A stretch of 64,000 bases of DNA from Pleurodeles waltl (Eukaryota; Chordata; Amphibia; Caudata; Salamandridae), in assembly GCF_031143425.1 (NCBI RefSeq), contig NC_090451.1, positions 663,738,575-663,802,574 of the forward strand, in the 5' to 3' direction. The position numbers and the translations under genes are program-made. Under the pieces are notes generated by a model. It saw only the letters and a list, made by a program, of their open reading frames with translations. It had not been told where the DNA came from and did not search any database. Shown here piece after piece: positions 12,361 through 22,020 of the stretch. Position 1 is the stretch's first letter; each line of letters opens with the position of its first letter.

Positions 12361-12965
12361 GGGCAGATTTATCAACACTGTGGGCCAGATTTACTAACAC
12401 TTTGTGCCTGCATTCCAATACTTTAGTAACACCAACCCTGTGCACCGCATAGTGCTTACTCTATGTAATGTAAAGTAAAACCGGGCTTAGATTGGAAAGT
12501 TGGCCAAAGTACCACTATGCGCTACTTTGCGCTAACTTGCATCACCGTGCTCTTCCAAGGGTGCTACATGGCAGTTCCCGTGCTATCAACAGGGGGTTTT
12601 CATGCAAAACCCTATCCACCCACAACTGTAGACGGGGATTTGTGTCAAAACCTTACACCTCCTGAGGCAGGCGTAACAAAGGAGAAGTGTTTTACATTTG
12701 CCATATTTTTCGAACTTTATATGTCTGCTGCACTGCACAGCACAATTAAAAAATTGGCAAAGTGTTAAAGCTGACAGCCCAAAGTGTGTCACTGCTAGGG
12801 GGAAAAAAATATTTTTATTTAGCTGTTTTTCCTTTTTCCTTTGACACAAAGCATCAAGCACCTTTGGGTGCTGCTTTGTGCTGCGTCACAGTACATTTCC
12901 CACCCCACATGCCGGTGCAAAGTCAAAAAAGTGACGCAAACTGGTACAAAGTGTTGATAAAGTAT
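12361..12965. mobile_element. Foldback/MITE-like non-autonomous element
   Basis: The left end carries TTATCAACACTGTG (near 12,369) and the right end carries the near-inverse ACAAAGTGTTGATAA (ending 12,960). The ends therefore form imperfect terminal inverted repeats around 590 bp of non-coding DNA. The phrase gggcagattta / gggccagattta occurs twice at the left end and again at about 13,145, suggesting nested or repeated insertions of one family. There is no coding capacity. Confidence 0.45.
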
Positions 12966-13317
12966 TTAATTGCAACTGTTTTTCAACTGGAAAGTAACGC
13001 AAATGGTAATGTGCGCTACTTTGTATGGCTGCATCAATGGAGTGGTCCACTGGTGGAAAATATCCGTAGCCAGCTACCACTCATTTGCAGCAGATTTTTG
13101 TTATTCAGTGTTCACCTCCAGCACCGGCATTTCTGGAACAAGCAGGGGCAGATTTATATTTAAAAAAAAATAGCAAAGCGCTATGTGCGCTACAAAAAGG
13201 GTAACTTTCCATCCCAAAAAACACATTTTCACTGGCAAGGAAATACTGCAGCAAACCTTTGTGCCACTTTGTCTCACTGTGTGGGCAGTGCGGCAGTGCA
13301 CAGTCTTCATAATACCG
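12966..13317. other. Non-coding, fragments of the same MITE-like family
   Basis: The segment contains another GGGGCAGATTTAT phrase at about 13,145, a run of nine A and CAAAGCG/GTGCGCTAC motifs, which look like pieces of the neighbouring foldback family. No gene is seen. Confidence 0.4.
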
Positions 13318-14125
13318 CCCTGAAGTGGTAATCTCTGGCACTGCCTGCACCCAGGCACAAGGAAATCTAACTGCTGGCAGTTGGAATGTTAATCTCTGGC
13401 ACTACCTAGGACCTGGCACAGAAAATGGTTAATGTTTGGCGCTACCAGGCACAAGGTTTGATCACTTCTGATATTGCTCTGGAACAATAATAGTTCATAT
13501 CTGGCACACGGACTGTTCATCTCTGATACCGCCCTGGAACAATAATAGTTAATCTCTGGCACTACCTGGCACAAGGATTGTTCATCTTTGATACCGCCCT
13601 AGAACATTAATAGTGAAACTCTGGCAATACCTGGCACAAGGATTGTTCGTCTCTGGTACCGCCATAGAACAATAATAGTTAATCTCTGGCACTACCTGGT
13701 AGAAGGATTGTTCATCTTTGATACCGCCCTAGAACATGAATAGTGAAACTCTGGCACTACCTGGCACAAGGATTGTTCATCTTTGATACCGCCCTAGAAC
13801 ATTAATAATGAAACTCTGGCACTACCTGGCACAAGGATTGTTAATCTCTGATACTGCTCTGGAACAATAATAGTTAATCTCTGGCACTACCTGGGCCCTG
13901 GCACAAGGACTGATCTCTGATACTGCCCTGAAACAATAATAGTTAATCTCTGGCACAAGGATTGTTAATCTCTGATACTCCTCTGGAACAATAATAGTTC
14001 ATCTCTGGCACTACCTGGGTCCTGGCACAAGGATTGATCTCTGATACTGCCCTGGAACAAACAATGTTAATCTCTGGCACTGCATACATTCCAGCACAAG
14101 AAAAGTTAATATTTGGCATTATACT
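13318..14125. repeat. Tandem array, 65-bp unit
   Basis: The core CTCTGGCAC recurs at 13,554, 13,619, 13,684, 13,749, 13,814 and 13,879, which is exactly 65 bp apart each time. The unit also carries an ACAAGGATTGTTCATCT block and a CCCTAGAACA.TAATAG block. Copies diverge and shorten towards both ends. About 11-12 copies. Confidence 0.9.
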
Positions 14126-14279
14126 GAAACATACCCTTTAAAGCGCTTAACCGTTAAAGCGGGTACATACATGGCACTAGAATGGATACTCCTTGACAAT
14201 GGATATAACACAGTAATTGAAGGGTTAATCTCTATCAGTGAGTTTGCTCTCACATGAAGCATTACTTGTTTGTACTGTG
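14126..14279. other. Spacer between two arrays
   Basis: This is a short non-repetitive link with an AAAGCGCTTAACCGTTAAAGCG palindromic patch at about 14,140-14,161. It still carries a few TGGCAC words like the arrays on either side. Confidence 0.4.
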
Positions 14280-15850
14280 TGCGTCCTGGCACTGTAAGGC
14301 AGGTCTCTGGCACATCTTGAGTCAAGCGCAGGAACAGTTAGTGCCAGTCTTGGGACGGGGCGGGCATTGGAATCGTTCATTTTTGGCATGCAGTGAGTCC
14401 TGGTTAAGGACAGGGTATTCACTGGCACTACGTGAAGTGCTGGCATTGGGACGGCCCAGACACTGCACATGCCCTTCAACTGACTGTGCTGTCCTCTAAC
14501 GCTGCACTGAGGCCAAGCTCATGACATTTTCTGGCACTGCACAGATTCTTGCCTCGATCAGGCACTGCACAAGTCCTTGCATTGACAGGGCTATCCTCAG
14601 ACGCTGCACTGGGTCACAGCTCTTTCAATTTTCTGGCACGGCGCACGTTCTTGCATTATTCAGGCACTGCACAGTCTCTAGCGTTGACTGGGTCATCCTC
14701 TGACATTGCACTGAGTTCCAGCTCTTGAGGTTTCTGGCACTTCCCAGGTTCTTGCAATGATCAGGCACTGCACAGGTACTTGCACTGACTGGGCTATCCT
14801 CTGATGCTGCACGGCTCATGAAGATTTCTGGCACTGCATATGTTCTTGCATTGATCAGGCACTGCACAGATCCTTGCATTGACAAGGCTATCCTCTTAAC
14901 GTGGCGCTGAGTTAAAGGTCTTGAAGTTTTCTGGCACTGTGCAGGCTCTTACGCTTATTGGGCACTGTGCAGGACTTGCATTGCTAAGGCACTGCAGAGG
15001 TCAGGCTATCTTCTAACGCCGCACTGAGTCCCAGCTCTTGACGTTTTCTGGCACTGCACAGGTTATTGCACTGATTAGGCATCGACCAGGCACTACACAG
15101 ATTCTTGCATTAACCAGGCTATCCTCTGATGGTGCACTGAGTCCCAGCTCATGACGATTTCCGGCACTGCACGGATACTTGCACTGATCAGGCATTTCAC
15201 AAGTTCTTGCATTGATCAGGCACTGCACATGTTCTTGAATCGATCAGGCACTGCACAGTCCCTTGCACTGACTGGGCTATCTTCTGATGCGCACTGAGTC
15301 CCAACTCATGAAGATTTCTGGCACTGAACGGTTCCTTGCAATTAAAGGTCTATCCTCTGACGCTGTACCGAGTCCCAGCTCAGGAAAGTTTCTGGCACTG
15401 CACATGTCATTGCGTTGGTCATGCTCTGCACAGGTCCTTGCATTGAGAGTGCTGTCCTCTGACGCAGCACTGAGTTCCAGCGCGTGAAGTTTTCTGGCAC
15501 CTCCCAGCTTCTTGCACTGATGAGGCACTGCACAAGTTCTTGCATTGTCTGGGCTGTCCTCTGACTCTGCACTGAGTCCAAGCTCTTGAAGTTTTCTGGC
15601 ACTGCACAAGTTCTTCCACTGATTGGGAGCTGCATAGATCCTTGTATTGACAGGGCTATCCTCTGATGCTGAAGTGAGACCCAGGTCGTAAAAATTCCTG
15701 GCACTGCACGAATCCTTGCATTGATCAGGCACTGCACATGTCCTTGCACTGATCAGGCACTGCACATGTCCTTCCACTGACAGGGCTATCCTCTGAAGCT
15801 GCACCGACTCCCCGCTCTTGAAGTTTTCTGGCACTGCACAGATTCTTGCT
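14280..15850. repeat. Tandem array, 102-bp unit containing 28-bp subunits
   Basis: The core TCTGGCACTGCAC recurs with spacings of mostly 101-103 bp. Exceptions of 74, 130 and 157 bp equal 102-28, 102+28 and about 102+56. The 28-bp subunit is the AGGCACTGCACA..TCCTTGCATTGATC module, present one to four times per unit. Because 102 is divisible by 3, stop-free frames extend through the array (for example an antisense 185-codon frame at 15,277-15,834). These are repeat artefacts, not genes. Confidence 0.9.
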
Positions 15851-16743
15851 CTAACGGGATTTCTCTGTCGCTACTTGTGCTTTGGCACAGTGTGGGTTAA
15901 ACTCTGGCACCCCCTGATTGGCTAGAAGGTCTGAGAGCAGATGCTGCTGAAGCTGGGCTGAGAAGAGAGGATGCTGGTCTGGGCGTGGCTGGGCAGGCAG
16001 TGGAGAATGCTCGGGGTGCAAAGGCCAGGCTAGTTAGAGAGGACGGCGATGCAGGGCTGAAGGCAGGGGATGCTGAGGTGAGCGCGAGGGATGCTGCGGA
16101 TAATGTGGGTGCTGAAGCTGGGCTGAGGATGCCGAGAGCAGATAACGTGGGGATGCTGCTAATAAAGGGGGCGCAGGTGCTTGGGTGGGCTCAGAGGATG
16201 CCGAGAGCAGGAAATGCTGTGGATAACGTGGGGATGCTGCTGAGAAAGGGGGTGCTGGTGCTGCACTGGTGGTCAGAGGATGCCGAGGTGAGATCAGTAG
16301 ATGCTGCTGATAATGTGGGGGTCGACGCTAGGCTGGGGTCAGAGGAAGCCGAGGTGAGAAAAGGGGTGGTGCTGATAATGTGGGGATGCTGCAGATAAAG
16401 AGGGTGCTGATGCTGGCCTGGGGCAGAGAATGCTGAGGTGAGATCATGAGATGCTGCCGATAATGAGGTTCTTGATACTGGGTTCAAAAAATGCCAGTGA
16501 GAGAGCAGAGGAAACTGTTGATAATGTGGGTGCTGATGCTGGGCTGGGGTCAGAAGATACTGAGGTGAGAGCAGATGAAACTGCTGATAATGTGGGGATG
16601 CTGCTGACTGTGTGCCCTGATGCTGGGTCACAGGATGCCAAGGTGAGAGATGGGGGTACTGATGTTAGGCTGACGTCAGGAGATGCTGAGTTAAGAGACT
16701 GGAGAGCTGAAGATGCCGATGGTGCTGATTTTGCCGATGGGGT
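15851..16743. repeat. Degenerate GA/GCT-rich minisatellite
   Basis: GATAATGTGGGGATGCTG-type words recur at about 16,099, 16,141, 16,222, 16,309, 16,374, 16,459, 16,520 and 16,586. The spacings are irregular, between about 40 and 90 bp. The flanking words GAGGATGCCGAGGTGAGA and GCTGGGCTGGGGTCAGA are shared with the next array. It is purine-rich on the + strand and open in several frames. Confidence 0.8.
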
Positions 16744-17345
16744 GGTGGCAGATGGTGCTGAGTGGAGAGCAGGTGATACTGCTGAAGAAGTTGATGATGA
16801 TTATGGACTGGTGGCAGATGATGCCGAGGTAAGAGCAGGTGATGCTGATGACAGGCTGACGTCAGAGGATGCTGAGGTGAGACGGGGATGCTAATGGTGC
16901 TGATGTTGCTGCTGGGGGGAGGGGAGGGTGGCAGATGATGCTGAGGGGAGAGCAGGTGATGCCGCTGAAGAAGGTGATGATGATTGTGGACTGGTGGCAG
17001 ATGATGCCGAGGTAAAAGCAGGTAAAGCTGATGACAGGCTGACGTCAGAGGATGCTGAGGTGAGACGGGGATGCTAATGGTGCTGATGTTGCTGCTGGGG
17101 GGGGGGGGGGGTGGCAGATGATGCTGAGGGGAGAGCAGGTGATGCCGCTGAAGAAGGTGATGATGATTGTGGACTGGTGGCAGATGATGCCGAGGTAAGA
17201 GCAGGTGATGCTGATGCCAGGGTGACGTCAGAGGATGCTGAGGGGAGAGATGGGGATGCCGGTGGTGCTGATGTTGCTGCTGGGTTGACGGCAGAGGATG
17301 TTGTGATGAGAGCAGGTGGTTCTGCTGCTGATGAAGGTATTGGTA
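16744..17345. repeat. Tandem array, about 183-bp unit
   Basis: Units start with GTGGCAGATG at 16,744, 16,929 and 17,111, with a diverged fourth near 17,287. The first 88 bp of the copies at 16,929 and 17,111 are identical. They are joined by a run of 14-15 G ending at 17,111, a likely site of slippage. The long antisense frame 16,665-17,351 is a by-product of the repeat. Confidence 0.85.
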
Positions 17346-17359
17346 CCCCATACCAGGCA

Positions 17360-17780
17360 GAGGCTCATGGCGGGGTGACCGAGGTGAGGAGGGCGGGTCC
17401 GACAGGCAGCTGATGATGATGACGGGCTCTGCTTCCGGACTCCTAGCACGCTGCGGTCTACTGTATGCCGAGACATGCTGGCGGGCAGCAGGGCGGGGTC
17501 CGGGACGCTCACTAGTCTGCCGGCCTTCCTGGACGGGTGAGCGGGGCTGGAAACCATGGAAAGCCTTGCATTCTACCTAGAGACATGAGGGTTTTTGGGG
17601 GGTGGGAAAGGAGCCAGCACGGAGTAAGCATGGCTTGCTCCCGCCAGGGAGGGGACGATGAGCCGTGATATACACAGAGACGGCCTGGGCACCAGGAGAG
17701 GTTGTGGCAGGCTTCAGCAGTTCACGAAATGCGGCGCCTCCCCGGGCACGGTGCAGACGCAGGAGCTGTCCTCGCCCCTC
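17360..17780 (+). promoter_or_regulatory. RUSC1: CpG-rich promoter candidate upstream of RUSC1
   Basis: CpG density rises sharply here compared with the flanks, with GC boxes (GGGCGGG at about 17,391 and GGGCGGGG near 17,490) and an ETS-like TTCCGG at about 17,432. No TATA box is evident. It lies about 2.6 kb upstream of the first RUSC1 coding exon, in the right orientation for a splice donor at 17,537. It is therefore the best candidate for the long-form promoter. The transcription start site is not visible from sequence. Confidence 0.55.
17400..17536 (+). other. RUSC1: Candidate RUSC1 non-coding exon 1
   Basis: The segment ends at a good splice donor, GGACGG|GTGAGC, with GT at 17,537, inside the CpG island. 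The next coding exon has an acceptor after 20,305, giving an intron of 2,769 bp. The first base of the exon is a guess. No ATG in frame with the protein is needed here, because exon 2 carries its own start. Without transcripts this is inference from the splice signal and CpG context. Confidence 0.45.
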
Positions 17781-18095
17781 CTCTGGCATGAAGCCAGGCA
17801 GCCCCCTTGCTTAGTTGTAAACTCACCACCGCCTCCGTCCCTGGTAAACAACAAAACACCCACAGTTCTATCCCTGTAAGGGTGACCTCCCCCCCGCCCC
17901 CACTCCCACGCTAACAAACGTGCCCCTCAGACTTCCGGTCATCCTCCTGAAGTCTACACCTGCACCCTCTCCCCCGGGGCTAAGATCAGACACCCGTCTC
18001 CACCCTCCCTCCGATGATTAACCATGGCTTGGGATCTCTCCCCCATTGACCAGAAACTCGCATATCACCCCTTCCCTTGGTGATTAAGGTACCAA
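17781..18095. other. C-rich intron 1 segment
   Basis: This is a C-rich, stop-rich intronic segment with short CCCCC and CCCGCCCC runs leading into the poly-C tract. No gene is seen. Confidence 0.5.
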
Positions 18096-18311
18096 CCCCC
18101 CCCCCCCCCCCCCCCCCCCGGGTCCCTGCTAATGAACCCATCCACCCGCCCCCGGGTCCCTGCTACTGAACCCATCCACCCGCCCCCGGGTCCCTGCTAC
18201 TGAACCCATCCACTCGCCCCCGGGTCCCTGCTACTGAACCCATCCACCCGCCCCCGGGTCCCTGCTACTGAACCCATCCACCCGCCCCCGGGTCCCTGCT
18301 AATGAACCCAT
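18096..18311. repeat. Poly-C tract (24 C) followed by 34-bp tandem repeat
   Basis: A run of 24 C (18,096-18,119) is followed by about six nearly identical 34-bp units. GGTCCCTGCT occurs at 18,121, 18,155 and 18,189 and onwards. The unit contains CCCGCCCCCGGG, so the block is very GC-rich and could form quadruplex or i-motif structures. Near identity of the copies indicates recent expansion or homogenisation. Confidence 0.95.
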
Positions 18312-19064
18312 CCACCTGCCCCTTCTGGTGATAGCCGTCCTGGTACCCCGCTCTCGGAGTCTGCCTTCGCCCTCTGCACTCTCCCGATCAAAAGAACAGA
18401 CCGTTTCTCCTGGCGGCCTCGGCGGGTAAAATAGCCCAGAGGGTTAATGCACCTGCTGCGTGACAGTGTGTGGTTAACATATTCAACTGGCATCATATCC
18501 TATTCTGCCTCTTACCTTCTAGAGTTCAACAGGAAAAATACCGTGGCGTTACTTGTTCAAGTCATCAAAACAAAAGAGGGCCAGGAGTGAGTTACAGACC
18601 TAAAGGTGTTCACTCCCAATTAATACTAGCCCACAAAAGCACAAAACACAAAAAACACCTATGTGTTACTTGTTCAAGTAACAATAGCACCGGTGCTGTG
18701 CAATATTCAACTGCCACTAGTTCAATATTAACTTTTTTCCATAGGCCCTGAATATTGGTTAGTCAATTTGTGGAAGATCCCCAGAAACTGTCTTATAAGG
18801 AGTTTTCAGGGTGCTGCTGTTTCAGAACCTGGCAGTGACCTCATGTTTAAATGTCTTTCAGATCCCTGAACCCCTCAGGGCTGGAGTTGGGGCCTCTGTC
18901 CGATGCTGCCGCCAACCGCTGATCTTGTAGTTCTCAAGTCCGGGAGATGAAAATACCCCAAGAGCCATCGGAGCTTTATTTGGAATATTTTGAATAACCC
19001 TTGTCACTGGATCAAAATCCTTGTGAAATGGATACCAAGACGTGAAAGTACCAAAACCATCAAT
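18312..19064. other. Intron 1, no feature recognised
   Basis: This is unique-looking non-coding DNA. The words GTTACTTGTTCAAGT (about 18,548 and 18,664) appear twice, suggesting a small local duplication. The open frame at 18,470-18,751 has no domain. Confidence 0.5.
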
Positions 19065-19800
19065 ATCTCACCAAGAAAACGATAAAATACATAATTATCT
19101 CAGCAAGCCACCAGACCAAGGTAAACATATCTCACAAACACATCAAAGTCATCAACAGCTCAATAAGACATTAAACCAAGTCAATTACATCTCAGTGGGA
19201 TATTAAACCAAGTAAATAACATCTCAGCAAGATATTATACCAAGTCAATAACGTCTTAGCAGGATATTAAACCAAGTCAATAACATCTGAGCACCATATT
19301 AAACAGAGTCCATAACATCTCGGCACCATATGAAACCAAGTCAATAACATCTCAGCGGCATGTCAAACCAAGTCAATAACATCTGAGCAGGATATTAAAC
19401 CAAGTCAATAACATCTGAGCAGGATATTAAACCAAGTAAATAACATCTTAGCAAGATATTAAATCAAGTCAATAACATCTCAGCCGGATTTTAAACCGTC
19501 AATAACATCCCAACAGGATATTAAACCAAGCCCATAATATCTCACCACAATATTAAACTAAGTCAATAACATTAAGTATGATATTAAACCAAGACAATAA
19601 TATCTGATCACAATATTAAACCAAGTCCATAATATCTCAGCAAGATATTAAACCAAATCCATAATATCTCAAGTAATACATATCTAATGAAGACATCTAA
19701 CTAAGGCATCAATATCTCCGGAGGATATCGAACTATGCTATTAATATCTCACCAAGACATCAGGCCAAGTCATTAACAGGTCATCAAGACATTAATCTAT
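19065..19800. repeat. AT-rich tandem array, 32-bp unit
   Basis: CAAGTCAATAACATCT-type units recur every 32 bp (for example 19,337, 19,369, 19,401 and 19,433). The unit has an alternating block AGCAGGATATTAAACCAAG. About 22 copies are present, most regular in the middle and degenerate at both ends. The array ends about 500 bp before RUSC1 exon 2. It is not CRISPR: there are no variable spacers and this is a eukaryotic intron. Confidence 0.9.
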
Positions 19801-20305
19801 GCAAGTGTCAGCAGAAACCCCCAATTCATCTGAAAATCAAATCAAGAAAGAGCACATATTTCCATACGGTCTTGCTAACTTTGAGGATATTTTTACATGT
19901 ATTCCTCCAATTCGATATTAAAGAGAGAACTAAGCAGAATCAACGGTGGTTAACAATAAATATTATAAGGAAATTCCCAAGTATCTCGCCACTTGAGGCG
20001 AACCACTTCATGTGTCGCTCACAGATTACGAGACACACTTAAAGCTCAGTTTTACTCTTGGCCAGTCTTAGACGTCTTAATGACTTTAGAGAAATCCTAC
20101 AATTTAACACTATCAGCTTTCTCTTAAAACATTTGCTTCACATTCAAAACATTTCTTACTTTTGTGACTTCTGGATCTTGAGAGCTCTGCATTATTGGAT
20201 GAGAACTCGTCACAGCTCTCTCTTGGTGTCACTCTAGTGGCAAGTCAATCGAAGCACATATATGATTTGTGCAGTTGATTGTGAATTCCCCTACCTGTTT
20301 CACAG
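19801..20305 (+). other. RUSC1: 3' end of intron 1 with splice acceptor
   Basis: Non-coding DNA ending in a pyrimidine-containing tract and CACAG at 20,301-20,305 (CCCTACCTGTTTCACAG), the likely acceptor of exon 2. A second AG at about 20,320 (TTTATCAG) is a possible alternative, and both lie upstream of the start codon. Confidence 0.6.
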
Positions 20306-20354
20306 ACGTTTGTTTATCAGCTAGCAATAGAACAGTTGCATCTCAAGAAACAAC
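20306..20354 (+). other. RUSC1: RUSC1 5' UTR part of exon 2
   Basis: These 49 bp between the acceptor and the start codon contain no upstream ATG. The start context is CAACATGT, with the favourable A at position -3. Confidence 0.6.
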
Positions 20355-22020
20355 ATGTTTGCCTCAAAGAAAGGCATCTTGGGCAACCTCAATCACATCC
20401 GCCTGCAGCATGTCTCACTTGGGTTGCACCTTTCACTTAGGCCAGAAATGCAGGAGGGTCCCATTACCAGAGCCCCATCGGAACCTGAGGAGCAGACAGC
20501 CGGCTGTCAGCACTGCCAAGAAGAGACCACTGGGAACTTCGAAGTGGACGCCAATTCCAACAACACAGCTGCGCAGTGTCGATGTTGTGAGTCCCACCCG
20601 CACCAGCTGCTGAAGTCAGGTCTCCTGAATGAGCCACCCTCCCATGTGGAGAACGTAGGTGATCACAAGGAGGAGGCAACTTCCCCTACAGATGCCGTCT
20701 TGAGCACCCTGTCAGTTTCATCATCCATCAGCAGTTGCTCAGACTTCACCTTGGAAGAAACTCCTGTCTCTTTCTATTGCCGGGAGTTTCTAAGCGATGG
20801 TATCCCGTCTCCAGAAAACCAGCCTGACATTATACCTTTGGAAGACAGTGTTGTCAATGCCAACTGCCTGACGAGCGAGCAGGCTCAGCTCAGACACCCA
20901 TCTGAAGACAGATACTCAGGACCCGATCCATTGGAGGTAGATCAGCCACGCTATTTAACTCTAGAAAAGGAGGGGGAAAAAATATACCATGATCTCCTTC
21001 ACTCAGATCCCAGTGGTGTCTTTTTGGAAATACCAGAAAGACCATGGAACAAAAAGATTGAGGAAGAGATGGACTCACACCACAACACAATATCAGGCCT
21101 CCAAGTCCAGAGTAGCTCCATTCCACCAAATATTACTGAAGAACAGGACACTTCTTTCAACAAGATTCCCCGGACCAGGTCCATTAGTGACCAGAAATGT
21201 CTCCCCTTAACAAAGATTGGACCAGCATCTCAAGTTTGGAGTGTAGAAGATGGGAAGACCACTCTGGATGATCTTTTCGGTGCAGCAGAAGTTCCACAAA
21301 TAAAATGTGAGAGATCTCTGCCCAGTGTCTTGGAGCGAACTCAGGAAGGGCGACCAGGAGATACCAAGAAGAATATTACATCTTTCCATGAGCTGGCTCA
21401 GCGGAGGAAACGGGCGACCACAGGTACAACCCCACAGCCAGCCAAGAAAGACAGGAGTGATTGGCTCATCACTTTCTCGCCCGATACAGAGCTACCACCA
21501 GTCAATGAGCTGACCAGCTCTGTCTTGTACCAACGATATGAGGGGATGGATACGTCAATTTCTAAGCAAGCAAATCCAGATAAGCACAGCCAGACTGGAG
21601 TGACAACGTTCAAAGAGCTAAGGTTCCGTAGCACCCTAAACAAGCAGAGCAATCAGCAAGGTAAAGTCCAAGGGGTCTGGGAGCCACTGGACCAGAGTGA
21701 CACTCAAAGGCCAGGGACGAGTAGGATCGAACCCAACATGAACATCCATTTAGGCTCTGATAATAAAGAACCCCCCAATAGGGACCTGTCACACTTCAAG
21801 GGGCCTCTTCCTGCCCATGTGGAAGCAAAGCAAAGGAGGGGACTATCCCGTCATAGTCTCCAGCCCATTGCAGAGAGTCACCTTGGTGGAACAGAGGCTT
21901 CCTGGACAGACAGCTTAGAGGAAGGGTCTGCAACTCCATTAGGACAGAGGTGCACGGCCACTGGCAATGACCCATGGAGCCGAGGGAAAGCCGATGGTGG
22001 GGACAGACACAGTAAAGAAG
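20355..22020 (+). CDS. RUSC1: RUSC1 exon 2: amino-terminal 555 codons
   Basis: The exon encodes the amino-terminal region of the RUSC1 adaptor. Conserved blocks, by residue: NLNHIRLQHVSLGLHLS at 11-27; CRCC at 75-78; a Ser-rich SSISSCSD at 123-130; DIIPLE at 158-163; ITSFHELAQRRKR at 341-353; SDWLITFSPDTELPP at 368-382; VTTFKELRFRS at 416-426; and SLQPIAES at 501-508. Order and spacing agree with mammalian RUSC1 as I remember it, and the start at 20,355 gives the same distance from Met to NLNHI. RTRS at 273-276 is a possible basophilic kinase site. No folded domain is expected; the region is acidic and disordered. The exon ends in a strong donor, GAAG|GTAAGA (GT at 22,021), leaving one base (phase 1). 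Without splicing the frame runs 35 codons into the intron and stops at 22,127. Confidence 0.93.

Noticed and set aside
15277..15834. 185-codon antisense frame with repeated CAVPDQCK-like peptides
   Set aside because: The 102-bp repeat is a multiple of three, so a stop-free unit gives a long frame by itself; there is no start context or domain.
16665..17351. 228-codon antisense His/Gln/Leu/Pro-rich frame
   Set aside because: Translation of the 183-bp GA-rich array; low complexity and no domain.
19065..19800. Regular 32-bp repeats reminiscent of a CRISPR array
   Set aside because: Units are contiguous without unique spacers and sit in a vertebrate intron; it is a minisatellite.
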